NCBI RefSeq assembly: GCF_008369935.1
Contig: NZ_VTUZ01000031.1
Span: 1-64,000 of the forward strand
DNA: 64,000 nt
Direction of reading: 5' to 3'
Origin: Paraburkholderia panacisoli
Lineage (GTDB): Bacteria; Pseudomonadota; Gammaproteobacteria; Burkholderiales; Burkholderiaceae
Made by a program: the position numbers and the translations under genes. This document shows, one piece after another, positions 56,694 through 64,000 of the stretch (the first letter of the stretch is position 1; the number at the start of each line of letters is the position of its first letter). The notes beneath the pieces were generated by a model. The model ran no database searches, was not told the origin of the DNA, and saw only the letters and a program-made list of their open reading frames with translations.

Positions 56694-57585
56694 CGCGTGG
56701 ATGACGCTGAATTCCGACGCTGCGCCGGACGAGCCGGAACCGGCTGCGCCGGCGCGCGAGTCGTCCAAACCGGCGCGTAGCGCCAAAAAAACTTCCAACA
56801 AAGGCGCAGAAGGCGCCGAAGGCGAGCCGCGTAAAACACCGGCACGCCGCGCACCGCGCACCTCCGCTTCCGAATACCGGATCGCGGAGCAACCCGCTTT
56901 CGTCCTGCATAGCTATCCGTATCGCGAGACCAGTCTGATCATCGACGTGCTGTCGCGCGATCACGGCCGTCTCGCGCTCGTCGCGAAGGGCGCGAAGCGT
57001 CCGCACTCCGCGTTGCGCGGGGTGTTGCAGACGTTCCAGCCGCTCGCGCTGTCGTGGTCGGGCAAGTCCGAAGTGCGCACGCTGACCGGCGCCGAATGGG
57101 TCGGCGGCATGCTGCCGCTGACCGGCGACGCGCTGCTCTGCGGCTTCTACGTCAACGAGTTGCTGGTCAAGTTCTGCGCGCGCGAAGACCCGCATCCGCA
57201 ACTGTTCCATCACTACGTCGTCACGATGACGCGTCTCGCTCACGACGAGCCGCCGGTGCAGGTGCTGCGTTCGTTCGAACGTGTGCTGCTGCGCGAAACC
57301 GGCTACGCGATGGCGCTCGATCGCACGGTCGCGCGCAAAGCGGTGCTGCCCGAAGGGCGCTACGTGTTCGATCCGGAGCGCGGCGTGCGCGAAGCATCCG
57401 ACGACTGGCCCGCGCAATGGCCGGTGGTCGCGGGACAAACCTTGCTCGATATGGAACAGGACGATTACCATCGAGCGCAGACCGTGGCGCAAAGCAAAAC
57501 GCTGATGCGCTTTCTGCTCAACACTTACCTTGGCGGCACGCCGCTCGCGACGCGCCAGATCCTGATCGACTTGCAGAACTTATGA
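56680..57585 (+). CDS. recO: DNA repair protein RecO
   Basis: 301 residues from ATG 56680; GTG 56674 and ATG 56701 are alternatives. The first 65 residues are a charged extension not found in E. coli RecO, then the OB-fold starts at AFVLHSYPYRETSLIIDVLSRDHG. RecO loads RecA at gaps together with RecR. It overlaps era at its start and pdxJ at its end (ATGA). Confidence 0.95.
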   Translation: MGTNDAWMTLNSDAAPDEPEPAAPARESSKPARSAKKTSNKGAEGAEGEPRKTPARRAPRTSASEYRIAEQPAFVLHSYPYRETSLIIDVLSRDHGRLALVAKGAKRPHSALRGVLQTFQPLALSWSGKSEVRTLTGAEWVGGMLPLTGDALLCGFYVNELLVKFCAREDPHPQLFHHYVVTMTRLAHDEPPVQVLRSFERVLLRETGYAMALDRTVARKAVLPEGRYVFDPERGVREASDDWPAQWPVVAGQTLLDMEQDDYHRAQTVAQSKTLMRFLLNTYLGGTPLATRQILIDLQNL

Positions 57586-58346
57586 GCTTCTTTCTTACGT
57601 CGCCGACTGTGATTGACCTGGGCGTGAACATCGATCATGTCGCTACGCTGCGCAACGCGCGCGGCACGTCTTACCCCGACCCGATCCGCGCGGCGTTGAT
57701 GGCCGAAGAGGCCGGCGCGGATGTGATCACGCTGCATCTGCGCGAAGACCGCCGCCATATCGTCGACGCCGACGTGCGCAAGCTGCGCCCCCTTCTGAAG
57801 ACGCGCATGAACCTCGAATGCGCGGTCACGCAGGAGATGCTCGACATTGCCTGCGAAGTGCAGCCGCACGACGTTTGCCTCGTGCCTGAAAAGCGCCAGG
57901 AGCTGACCACCGAAGGCGGCCTCGACGTGGCCGGCCAGTTCGAAGCGGTGCGCGCCGCGTGCAAACAGCTCGCCGACGCGAACTCGCGCGTGTCGCTCTT
58001 CATCGATCCGGATGAGACGCAGATTCGCGCTGCGCATGAAGCCGGCGCGCCGGTGATCGAGCTGCACACGGGCCGTTACGCGGAAGCGCACGATCCCGCA
58101 GAACAGCAGCGCGAGTACGAGCGCGTGGTGCGCGCGGTCGAATTCGGCATGACCCTCGGCATCAAGGTCAACGCGGGCCACGGGCTGCACTACACCAACG
58201 TGCAGCAGATTGCCGCGATCGACGGGGTCGTCGAACTGAACATCGGTCACGCGATCGTCGCGCACGCGATCTTCGCCGGCTGGGACAACGCGGTGCGCGA
58301 GATGAAGGCGATCATGGTCGCCGCGCGTCTCGGCGCGCGCGCCTGA
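57582..58346 (+). CDS. pdxJ: pyridoxine 5'-phosphate synthase
   Basis: 254 residues. PdxJ closes the ring of pyridoxine phosphate in the DXP-dependent vitamin B6 route. The start IDLGVNIDHVATLRNARG, ECAVTQEMLDIA, CLVPEKRQELTTEGG and GHGLHYTNV blocks are all typical. The ATG overlaps the recO stop by 4 bases. Confidence 0.97.
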   Translation: MSFFLTSPTVIDLGVNIDHVATLRNARGTSYPDPIRAALMAEEAGADVITLHLREDRRHIVDADVRKLRPLLKTRMNLECAVTQEMLDIACEVQPHDVCLVPEKRQELTTEGGLDVAGQFEAVRAACKQLADANSRVSLFIDPDETQIRAAHEAGAPVIELHTGRYAEAHDPAEQQREYERVVRAVEFGMTLGIKVNAGHGLHYTNVQQIAAIDGVVELNIGHAIVAHAIFAGWDNAVREMKAIMVAARLGARA

Positions 58347-58372
58347 TGCGACCCGAGGCGGCGGACTCGCGC

Positions 58373-58804
58373 ATGGCGATCTACGGCATAGGCACCGACA
58401 TCGTTCAGGTCAGCCGCGTGGCCGCGGTGATGACACGCACCGGCGGCCGCTTCGCGGAGAAGGTGCTCGGCCCCGACGAGCTGCGCGTCTATCATGCGCG
58501 CCAGGCCCGCTCGGCGGCGCGCGGCCTCGCGTTCCTTGCTACGCGGTTCTCGGCGAAAGAAGCGTTTTCGAAAGCGATCGGCCTCGGCATGCACTGGCCG
58601 ATGACCTGGCGCGCGCTGCAAACGCTCAACAAGCCGAGCGGCGAGCCGATGGTGGTGGCGTCCGGCGAGCTGGCCGACTGGCTCGACGCCCGCGGCATCA
58701 CGGCGCGCGTCACGATCAGCGACGAGCGCGACTACGCGGTGTCGTTCGTGATCGCGGAGACGGCGCAAGCGGGCACAACGGACGCGCCGGGCACTGCCGG
58801 ATAA
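58373..58804 (+). CDS. acpS: holo-[acyl-carrier-protein] synthase
   Basis: 143 residues. AcpS attaches 4'-phosphopantetheine to AcpP. The metal-binding Asp is in YGIGTDIVQVSRV and the Glu in RFSAKEAFSKAIG. I chose ATG 58373, where the family's MAIYGIGTD start begins; the ATG at 58346, overlapping the pdxJ stop, adds nine unlike residues but is possible through coupling. Confidence 0.95.
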   Translation: MAIYGIGTDIVQVSRVAAVMTRTGGRFAEKVLGPDELRVYHARQARSAARGLAFLATRFSAKEAFSKAIGLGMHWPMTWRALQTLNKPSGEPMVVASGELADWLDARGITARVTISDERDYAVSFVIAETAQAGTTDAPGTAG

Positions 58805-58875
58805 AAAAACACATTGAGCGCGGTCCATGCCGGCCGCGTGCTCCTTTGCCCAATGATTTTTTCTAGCGGAATTCG

Positions 58876-59904
58876 ATGAAAACCACTCCCGGACCGGTGA
58901 TGCTCGACGTGGTCGGCAAAACGCTGAACCACGACGACCGACGCCGCCTTGCCCATCCGATGACCGGCGGCGTGATCCTGTTCGCGCGCCACTATGAGAG
59001 CCGCGCGCAGCTGATCGCGCTGACCGAATCGATCCGCGCGGTGCGCAAAGATCTGCTGATCGCCGTCGATCACGAGGGCGGCCGCGTGCAGCGCTTTCGC
59101 ACAGATGGCTTCACGGTGCTGCCGGCGATGGGCAAGCTCGGCGCACTATGGGACAGCGATGTGCTGCACGCCACCAAGGTGACGACCGCGGTCGGCTATA
59201 TCCTCGCGGCGGAGTTGCGCGCGTGCGGCATCGACATGAGTTTCACACCGGTGCTCGATCTGAACTACGGGCAATCGCAGGTGATCGGCGACCGCGCGTT
59301 CCATCGCGACCCGCGCGTGGTGGCGCTGCTCGCGAAGAGTCTGAACCACGGTCTCGCGCTGGCCGGCATGAGCAATTGCGGCAAGCACTTCCCGGGGCAC
59401 GGCTTCGCCCAAGCGGACTCGCACGTCGCGATGCCCGTCGACGACCGATCGCTCGACGAAATCCTGCGCGACGACGCGGCGCCGTACGACTGGCTCGGCT
59501 TGTCGCTCGGCTCGGTCATTCCCGCGCACGTGATCTATCCGCAAGTCGATGCGAAGCCGGCGGGGTTCTCGCGGATCTGGCTGCAGGACATCCTGCGCAA
59601 GAAGCTGCGCTTCGAAGGCGCGATTTTCAGCGACGACCTGTCGATGGAAGCCGCGCGCCAGGGCGGCACGCTGACCGAAGGCGCCACCGCCGCGCTGCAG
59701 GCCGGTTGCGACATGGTGCTGATCTGCAATCAGCCGGCCGAAGCGGAGAAGGTGCTGGATGCGCTGCGCTTCACGCCGTCGAAGGAGTCGCGGCGCCGTA
59801 TCAAGCGGATGCGGCCGCGCGGCAAGACGCTGAAGTGGAGCAAGCTGGTCGCCGACCCGCAGTATCTGGAAGCGCAGGCGTTGCTGCGCAGTGCGTTCGC
59901 ATAG
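58876..59904 (+). CDS. nagZ: beta-N-acetylglucosaminidase NagZ
   Basis: 342 residues, glycoside hydrolase family 3. DHEGGRVQRF near residue 56 and KHFPGHGFAQADSH with the catalytic His are the family's marks; SDDLSMEAA carries the nucleophile Asp. NagZ trims cell-wall fragments in peptidoglycan recycling in the cytoplasm and makes signals for beta-lactamase induction in some species. A strong terminator follows. Confidence 0.95.
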   Translation: MKTTPGPVMLDVVGKTLNHDDRRRLAHPMTGGVILFARHYESRAQLIALTESIRAVRKDLLIAVDHEGGRVQRFRTDGFTVLPAMGKLGALWDSDVLHATKVTTAVGYILAAELRACGIDMSFTPVLDLNYGQSQVIGDRAFHRDPRVVALLAKSLNHGLALAGMSNCGKHFPGHGFAQADSHVAMPVDDRSLDEILRDDAAPYDWLGLSLGSVIPAHVIYPQVDAKPAGFSRIWLQDILRKKLRFEGAIFSDDLSMEAARQGGTLTEGATAALQAGCDMVLICNQPAEAEKVLDALRFTPSKESRRRIKRMRPRGKTLKWSKLVADPQYLEAQALLRSAFA

Positions 59905-59943
59905 GGCGCCGAGGCCGGGCAAATAGGGCGAGCGGGCAGAATG

Positions 59944-59983
59944 AAAAACGGCGCGTTGATTTCGATCAACGCGCCGTTTTTTT
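59944..59983 (+). terminator. terminator after nagZ
   Basis: Near-perfect 17-base arms (59944-59960 and 59965-59981) with a TTCG tetraloop and a following T-run. It ends the rnc-to-nagZ block; the A-run on the left would also let it serve the convergent regulator gene. Confidence 0.9.
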
Positions 59984-60016
59984 GCGGGCTTTGGTTGGTG
60001 ATCCGATCAACCAGAC

Positions 60017-61411
60017 TCAGTTTAAGCGCATGCGTTGCAGCTTGTTGTACAGCGTCTTGGGGCTGATCCCCAGCAGCGACGCCGCCCGGTGACGCGTGCC
60101 GCCGACCGCATCGAGTGTCGCGCGAATCAGCATTTCCTCGACATCCGCGAGCGGCGTGCCGACCGTGACCTGCACGCGGCTGCCATTCAGATCGCGGCCG
60201 TTCGCCGACGCAGCCTCGTCGGCGCGCAACGACTCCAGCACGTCGCCCGACGCGTGATACGCGCGCCGCACGCGGTCCTGCAGCTCGCGCACGTTTCCTG
60301 GCCACTCGTACGCCAGACACTCGCGCAGGAAGTTCGGGCCAATCTGCTTGGCAACCTCGGACGTGCCGCGCGCGGCCGCTTCGCGAGCCACGTCGTGATT
60401 CAATTCGTCGACCACGGCCTGTGCGATCAGCGCCGGGTCGTCGCCGCGTTCGCGCAACGGCGGCAGCGTCACCGCGGCCGCTTCGAGGCGCAATGCCAGA
60501 TCCTGATTCAGGCTGCCGTCGGCCACCGCCGCGCGCGCGGACTTGCGGGTCGACGCGATCAGCCGGAAGTCCGTCGCGACCTGATTGGTGCCGCCGACCC
60601 GCATGAACGTCTGCGAGTCGAGTGCGCGCAACAGCGCTTCCTGCTGCGCGCGGGGCAAGTCGGCGATTTCATCGATGAACAGCGTGCCGCCGCTCGCCTG
60701 CTCGAACAGGCCCGGCTCGCGCTGCTCGGCGCCGCCAAACGCGCCGCGTTCGTGACCGAACAGCAAACTGTCCAGCGAACGATGCGCGCCGACGCCGCCC
60801 GCGCCGCGGCAGTCGAACGTCACGAACGGACCTTTGCGGCGCCGGCTCATGTCGTGCAGCGTGCGCGCCGCGACCTGCTTGCCGGTGCCGGCTTCGCCGG
60901 AAATCAGCACGGCGGCTTCGGTTGGCGCGATATGTTCGATCGTGTCGTACACGTGCTGGATCGCGCCGCCGCGGCCGAGCATCGAGCCGAAGCGTCCGAG
61001 TTGCCGCAGCGACGCGCGCAGCGTCTGCACTTCCTCGGTCAATTCGTACGGACGCGGAATGCGTGCGAGCAGACTGCGCAAACGCGGGATGTTGACCGGC
61101 TTGAGCAGGTAGTCCCAAATGCCGTGCCGCAAACCCTCGATGGCGCTCTCGACCGTTGCATTGCCGGTCATCACGATCACGGGCAAGGCGCCGCCTGGCG
61201 GCTGCGCGGGCAGATGCTGCAACAGATCGAGCCCGCTGCCGTCCGGCAGATTCAGGTCGACCAGCACGACATCGGGAATGAAGCGCGTCAACGCCGCCCG
61301 GGCCTCGGCAATCGTGGTCGCGGTGTCGACGGAGAAGCCGTCGGCGGCGAGGATGGCGGACAGGCCTGAGAGGCTGTTGGGATCGTCTTCAACAATCAGG
61401 GCGTGTGGCAT
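60017..61411 (-). CDS. NtrC-type response regulator with altered GAFTGA loop
   Basis: 464 residues in the order receiver (1-115, phosphate acceptor Asp 52), AAA+ domain (about 135-375) and Fis-type helix-turn-helix (last 40). Walker A GEAGTGKQ is at 172-179 and Walker B LFIDEI at 244-249. The loop that contacts sigma-54 reads GAFGGA (223-228) in place of GAFTGA, and sensor I reads ASTRK where ATN is usual. Such proteins may not open sigma-54 promoters. No histidine kinase gene is next to it. Confidence 0.92.
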   Translation of the reverse strand: MPHALIVEDDPNSLSGLSAILAADGFSVDTATTIAEARAALTRFIPDVVLVDLNLPDGSGLDLLQHLPAQPPGGALPVIVMTGNATVESAIEGLRHGIWDYLLKPVNIPRLRSLLARIPRPYELTEEVQTLRASLRQLGRFGSMLGRGGAIQHVYDTIEHIAPTEAAVLISGEAGTGKQVAARTLHDMSRRRKGPFVTFDCRGAGGVGAHRSLDSLLFGHERGAFGGAEQREPGLFEQASGGTLFIDEIADLPRAQQEALLRALDSQTFMRVGGTNQVATDFRLIASTRKSARAAVADGSLNQDLALRLEAAAVTLPPLRERGDDPALIAQAVVDELNHDVAREAAARGTSEVAKQIGPNFLRECLAYEWPGNVRELQDRVRRAYHASGDVLESLRADEAASANGRDLNGSRVQVTVGTPLADVEEMLIRATLDAVGGTRHRAASLLGISPKTLYNKLQRMRLN

Positions 61412-61747
61412 GGCGAGCGCAATTTTAGATGGATGGATACCCGCTGCGCCGCGCCGCTACTACCTCGGCTGGCGCGCGAAACGGGCGCGATGGCTGGCCG
61501 GTACGATCGCTCGGATGCCGCGCCACAAGGTCGGCGCATGCCATCGCGGCGCACCAGCGGCCGCCTGATTGGCATGAACGTAACACCTGGCCAGAAACAA
61601 GCCGGGCGGGGCGGGCGGCGATTCGATTCACGTAGTTCTGGTCCTTTGGTTTTACTGTGACGCGCCCACTGCGCGCCGTTTCATGACGACAACTCGCCAC
61701 GTCAACAACTCGCGGGCGGGGCGCCTGTAGTTCTTGCATCCGGGCGG
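61412..61747. other. 336-bp gap without a gene
   Basis: This lies between the start of the NtrC-type gene and the stop of the CsbD-like gene, both on the minus strand. It must hold the promoter of the regulator. Short overlapping frames are present, but none has a ribosome site or recognisable product, and I see no RNA gene or repeat. Confidence 0.45.
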
Positions 61748-61954
61748 TCAGAAATCCTGGTTGCCGTCGAAAAACCGGCGCACTTCGAGTTCCGCCTGAT
61801 CGCGGGTTTTGCCGTAGCGCTCCTGGATCAGGCCGGCAAGTTTGTCGGCGCGTCCCTCGGCCTTGGTCAGTTCGTCGTCCGTCAGTTCGCCCCATGCTGT
61901 TTTTGCCTTGCCGATCATCTGTTTCCACTTGCCTTCAGCAATGTCGTTATTCAT
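61748..61954 (-). CDS. CsbD-family stress protein
   Basis: 68 residues, hydrophilic. The IAEGKWKQMIGKAKTAWGELTDDEL segment is the CsbD/YjbJ domain, whose small proteins are made under general stress; their action is not known. It is probably a single-gene unit. Cytoplasmic by composition. Confidence 0.92.
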   Translation of the reverse strand: MNNDIAEGKWKQMIGKAKTAWGELTDDELTKAEGRADKLAGLIQERYGKTRDQAELEVRRFFDGNQDF

Positions 61955-62150
61955 GGTGCGTCTCCTGAGTCGAGAAAAATAAGCCGTACTGGCCTGTCTT
62001 CAATCGAAGCATGGAATGTGCCACGGACATTTGTTCAGGCTTATCAACGGTTTGTCAGCGGAGAAACGGCCACAGAAGATGGCGAAATGGCAATTTCGAG
62101 AACGGCGCCGGTAAAGTTTTCCTTAACCATACACGTCGGCTCCAAAAAGA

Positions 62151-62175
62151 AAAAGCGCCCAAATTGGGCGCTTTT
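62151..62175 (-). terminator. terminator after efp
   Basis: Eleven-base arms (62151-62161 and 62165-62175) with a 3-base loop; on the minus strand a T-rich run follows. It lies 64 bases past the efp stop. Confidence 0.82.
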
Positions 62176-62238
62176 CTTTGCCATTTTTTTCGCGTGGCCG
62201 ATGTTGCGCCGGCGCGCGTTTTCAGGCTTGCAGGCGCG

Positions 62239-62796
62239 TCAAGCGCGGCTGCGGTACTCGTGCGTACGGGTGTCGATTTCGATCTTGTCGCCGATGTTGC
62301 AGAACAGCGGCACTTGCAGTTCGAAGCCGGTGGTCAGCTTGGCGTTCTTCAACACCTTGCCCGACGACGTATCGCCCTTGACAGCCGGTTCCGTATAGAT
62401 GATCTCGCGAACCAGCGTGGTCGGCAGTTCGACCGAGATGGCCTTCTCGTTGTAGAACACGACTTCGCAAGCCATGCCGTCTTCGAGGTAATGAAGGGCG
62501 TCGCCCATCATTTCGCCTTCGACTTCGAACTGGTTGTAGTCGGCGTCCATGAACACGTACATCGGGTCGGCGAAGTACGAGTACGTCACTTCCTTGCGCT
62601 CCAGCACGACGACGTCGAACTTGTCGTCTGCCTTGTACACGCTTTCCATGCCTGCGCCGGTCAGCAGGTTCTTGAACTTCATCTTGACGACGGCGGAGTT
62701 ACGGCCCGATTTGTTGTATTCGGCCTTTTGCACGACCATTGCGTCTGCGCCGATCATCACGACGTTGCCGGTGCGGAGTTCCTGTGCGGTCTTCAT
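62239..62796 (-). CDS. efp: elongation factor P (arginine type)
   Basis: 185 residues, three beta-barrel domains. EF-P rescues ribosomes stalled at proline runs. The modified residue at the loop tip is Arg 32 (NKSGRNSA), the type that EarP rhamnosylates, and a gene for EarP lies just upstream. An AGGACA ribosome site lies before the ATG. Many window proteins are Pro-rich (the FecR protein, RNase E), so they may depend on it. Confidence 0.97.
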   Translation of the reverse strand: MKTAQELRTGNVVMIGADAMVVQKAEYNKSGRNSAVVKMKFKNLLTGAGMESVYKADDKFDVVVLERKEVTYSYFADPMYVFMDADYNQFEVEGEMMGDALHYLEDGMACEVVFYNEKAISVELPTTLVREIIYTEPAVKGDTSSGKVLKNAKLTTGFELQVPLFCNIGDKIEIDTRTHEYRSRA

Positions 62797-63216
62797 AAAA
62801 CTGTCCTGTACGAAATAAGTAGCTTCAACTTTTGCTCAACGGCATACGGCGCAAGCGGCTTCGGCGCCTCGCTCACCGCGCGCCGCGCCGCATGGGAGCG
62901 GCACCGGGGCTTGAGTGCGATAAGCGCGGCCGGCTTGCCGCGGGACGGGCGGAAACAGGCCGCATTGCGCCGCTCTGTGATTTCCGCCATTTCCCACGAT
63001 CCGTTACCTGCTTTTTTACCCTGTGCGGGCGTGTACACGAGTGGCGCCGAGCCACAACATACGTCCCTTTTTTGACATTTACACCGCCAGCCCGAAGGTT
63101 GGGGCGCGTCATGTATTTTTCGATGCCGGATTGGTCAGCGGGCCGACCAGCCGGATTGACCGGGCTCGTTGCTGCGATTCGGGCCGCGCTTGCGTCGTCG
63201 GCCGTTGGATAACCGC
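62797..63216. other. 420-bp gap between earP and efp
   Basis: Both genes are on the minus strand. The gap is too long for a simple operon junction and probably holds an efp promoter, but I find no convincing -35/-10 pair. Open frames here have no ribosome site or known product. Confidence 0.4.
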
Positions 63217-64000
63217 TTATTTTAACTGAGTTTTTGCGAACAAGGCCAGATTTCCGGCGAGGTCGCCCACTTCGGCCAGTTCGCCGGCCCATTCGGCCGC
63301 GCGCTGCTCGAACGCCGGGCAGTGGCGCAGGAATTCGGCCCATTCCGGCTGGCCTGCGCCGTTCCAGGCGTGCCAGAAGCGCGCGAGCGCGTCGCGCGCT
63401 TCGGCGGGCAGGGTGCGGGCGTAGTGCGCGAGCGCGGCGTCGAGCTTCGGCAGATGGGCGTCGTCGGCCTGCGGGTAGATGTGCCAGACGAACGGCTTCG
63501 CAGCCCATTGAGCGCGCACGAACGAATCTTCGCCTCGCACGAAATTGATGTCGCTCGCCCACAGCAGCGCGTCGTAGCCGGCTTGCGCGGTGAACGCGAG
63601 CGCATGCGCGCGGAGGTTGCCGCGCGCCGCATGCGAGCCCGCGGTAAATGACGGCAAGCCGAAAAAGCGCGCCACCGCGCCGGAAATGCGGCCCTCCGGC
63701 ACCAGCAGCACGACCGGTGTGGCGCTGTCGCGCCATTGTTCGAGCAGACTGTCGACGGCGGGGTTTTCGTAGGCGAACAGCGAAACGACGGTCGCTTCGG
63801 CGGGCGGCGGCGCGTGGCCGGTGGTTTGCCGCCACCAGGCTTCGCGTGCCGCCGGCGACGCGTCGAAGGCCGCGCGCGCGGCGTCGAGATGCCGCTCCTT
63901 CAGCACGCCGCCCGTGCCGGGGCCGAGTCCCGGGAAAAAGAACGTCTTGGTCAGCGCATAGCGCGGATGAGGCGACGGCCGCAGATGAAAATCCGCGACC
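63217..64000 (-). CDS. earP: EF-P arginine rhamnosyltransferase EarP (5' end cut by window edge)
   Basis: 261 codons of the C-terminal part are seen; the start is beyond the right edge. The segment TKTFFFPGLGPGTGGVL, the LFAYENPAVDSLLEQW stretch and GYDALLWASDINFVRGEDSFVRAQW, with the Asp and Glu near the dTDP-rhamnose site, identify EarP. It transfers rhamnose from dTDP-beta-L-rhamnose to Arg 32 of EF-P. Partner efp is downstream. Confidence 0.94.
   Translation of the reverse strand, partial: VADFHLRPSPHPRYALTKTFFFPGLGPGTGGVLKERHLDAARAAFDASPAAREAWWRQTTGHAPPPAEATVVSLFAYENPAVDSLLEQWRDSATPVVLLVPEGRISGAVARFFGLPSFTAGSHAARGNLRAHALAFTAQAGYDALLWASDINFVRGEDSFVRAQWAAKPFVWHIYPQADDAHLPKLDAALAHYARTLPAEARDALARFWHAWNGAGQPEWAEFLRHCPAFEQRAAEWAGELAEVGDLAGNLALFAKTQLK

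Noticed and set aside
57054..58346. A longer frame joined to pdxJ, starting inside recO
   Set aside because: PdxJ homology begins exactly at 57582, where the ATG overlaps the recO stop.

Overview
The window is a GC-rich, gene-dense stretch of bacterial core chromosome. Gene content and order point to a betaproteobacterium of the order Burkholderiales, most likely Burkholderia sensu lato such as Paraburkholderia. Supporting signs are the rpoE-rseA-rseB-mucD-lepA-lepB-rnc-era-recO-pdxJ-acpS-nagZ order, an arginine-type EF-P next to its rhamnosyltransferase EarP, and a very long RNase E. The species assignment is inference; no 16S rRNA gene is present. I see no insertion sequence, prophage, CRISPR array, toxin island or plasmid gene.

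Layout. 1-12.9 kb is a loose set of single genes: a giant FecR/DUF6600-type secreted protein with a 12-residue C-terminal repeat, an ArsR-type regulator, a 45-residue lipoprotein, a hotdog thioesterase, fumC, a phospholipase-D-type lipoprotein, a BASS transporter, a MATE exporter, an S4 RNA-binding protein and two adjacent small secreted Ala/Lys-rich proteins. 13-19.5 kb has a UvrD-type helicase behind a LexA-like operator, a conserved gene of unknown function, an AraC regulator with the azlCD amino-acid exporter, and creA. 19.7-20.4 kb has two identical tRNA-Asn genes and ferredoxin fdxA. 20.7-26.7 kb runs on the plus strand: pncB, an orphan lutC-like gene, a Na+/H+ antiporter-like gene, a hydroxyacid dehydrogenase and rmuC. 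26.8-30.7 kb runs on the minus strand: a GNAT enzyme, a small membrane protein and the molybdenum-cofactor cluster moaA-mobA-moeA.

30.9-46.7 kb follows the enterobacterial order rne / rluC / maf / yceD / rpmF / plsX / fabH / fabD / fabG / acpP / fabF. A HAD phosphatase, a Rieske protein, an S49 peptidase and a methyltransferase are inserted between rluC and maf. The segment joins RNA decay and ribosome maturation to phospholipid and fatty-acid synthesis. A good sigma-70 promoter precedes yceD and would read into rpmF-plsX-fab. 47-60 kb is the envelope-stress sigma factor with its anti-sigma factors and periplasmic protease, followed by the lepA-lepB-rnc-era-recO-pdxJ-acpS-nagZ block. AcpS, which activates the AcpP made upstream, is thus encoded about 13 kb away on the same strand. 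60-64 kb is on the minus strand: an atypical NtrC-type regulator, a CsbD-like protein, efp, and earP cut by the right edge.

The hunt found no complete undescribed system. The most notable items are an NtrC-family protein whose GAFTGA loop reads GAFGGA, a perfect 17-bp hairpin just after fabF, four 9-bp repeats plus a palindrome in front of rpoE, a LexA-like box on the helicase gene, a possibly leaderless rnc with a long disordered tail, and several intergenic short tandem repeats that should vary between strains.
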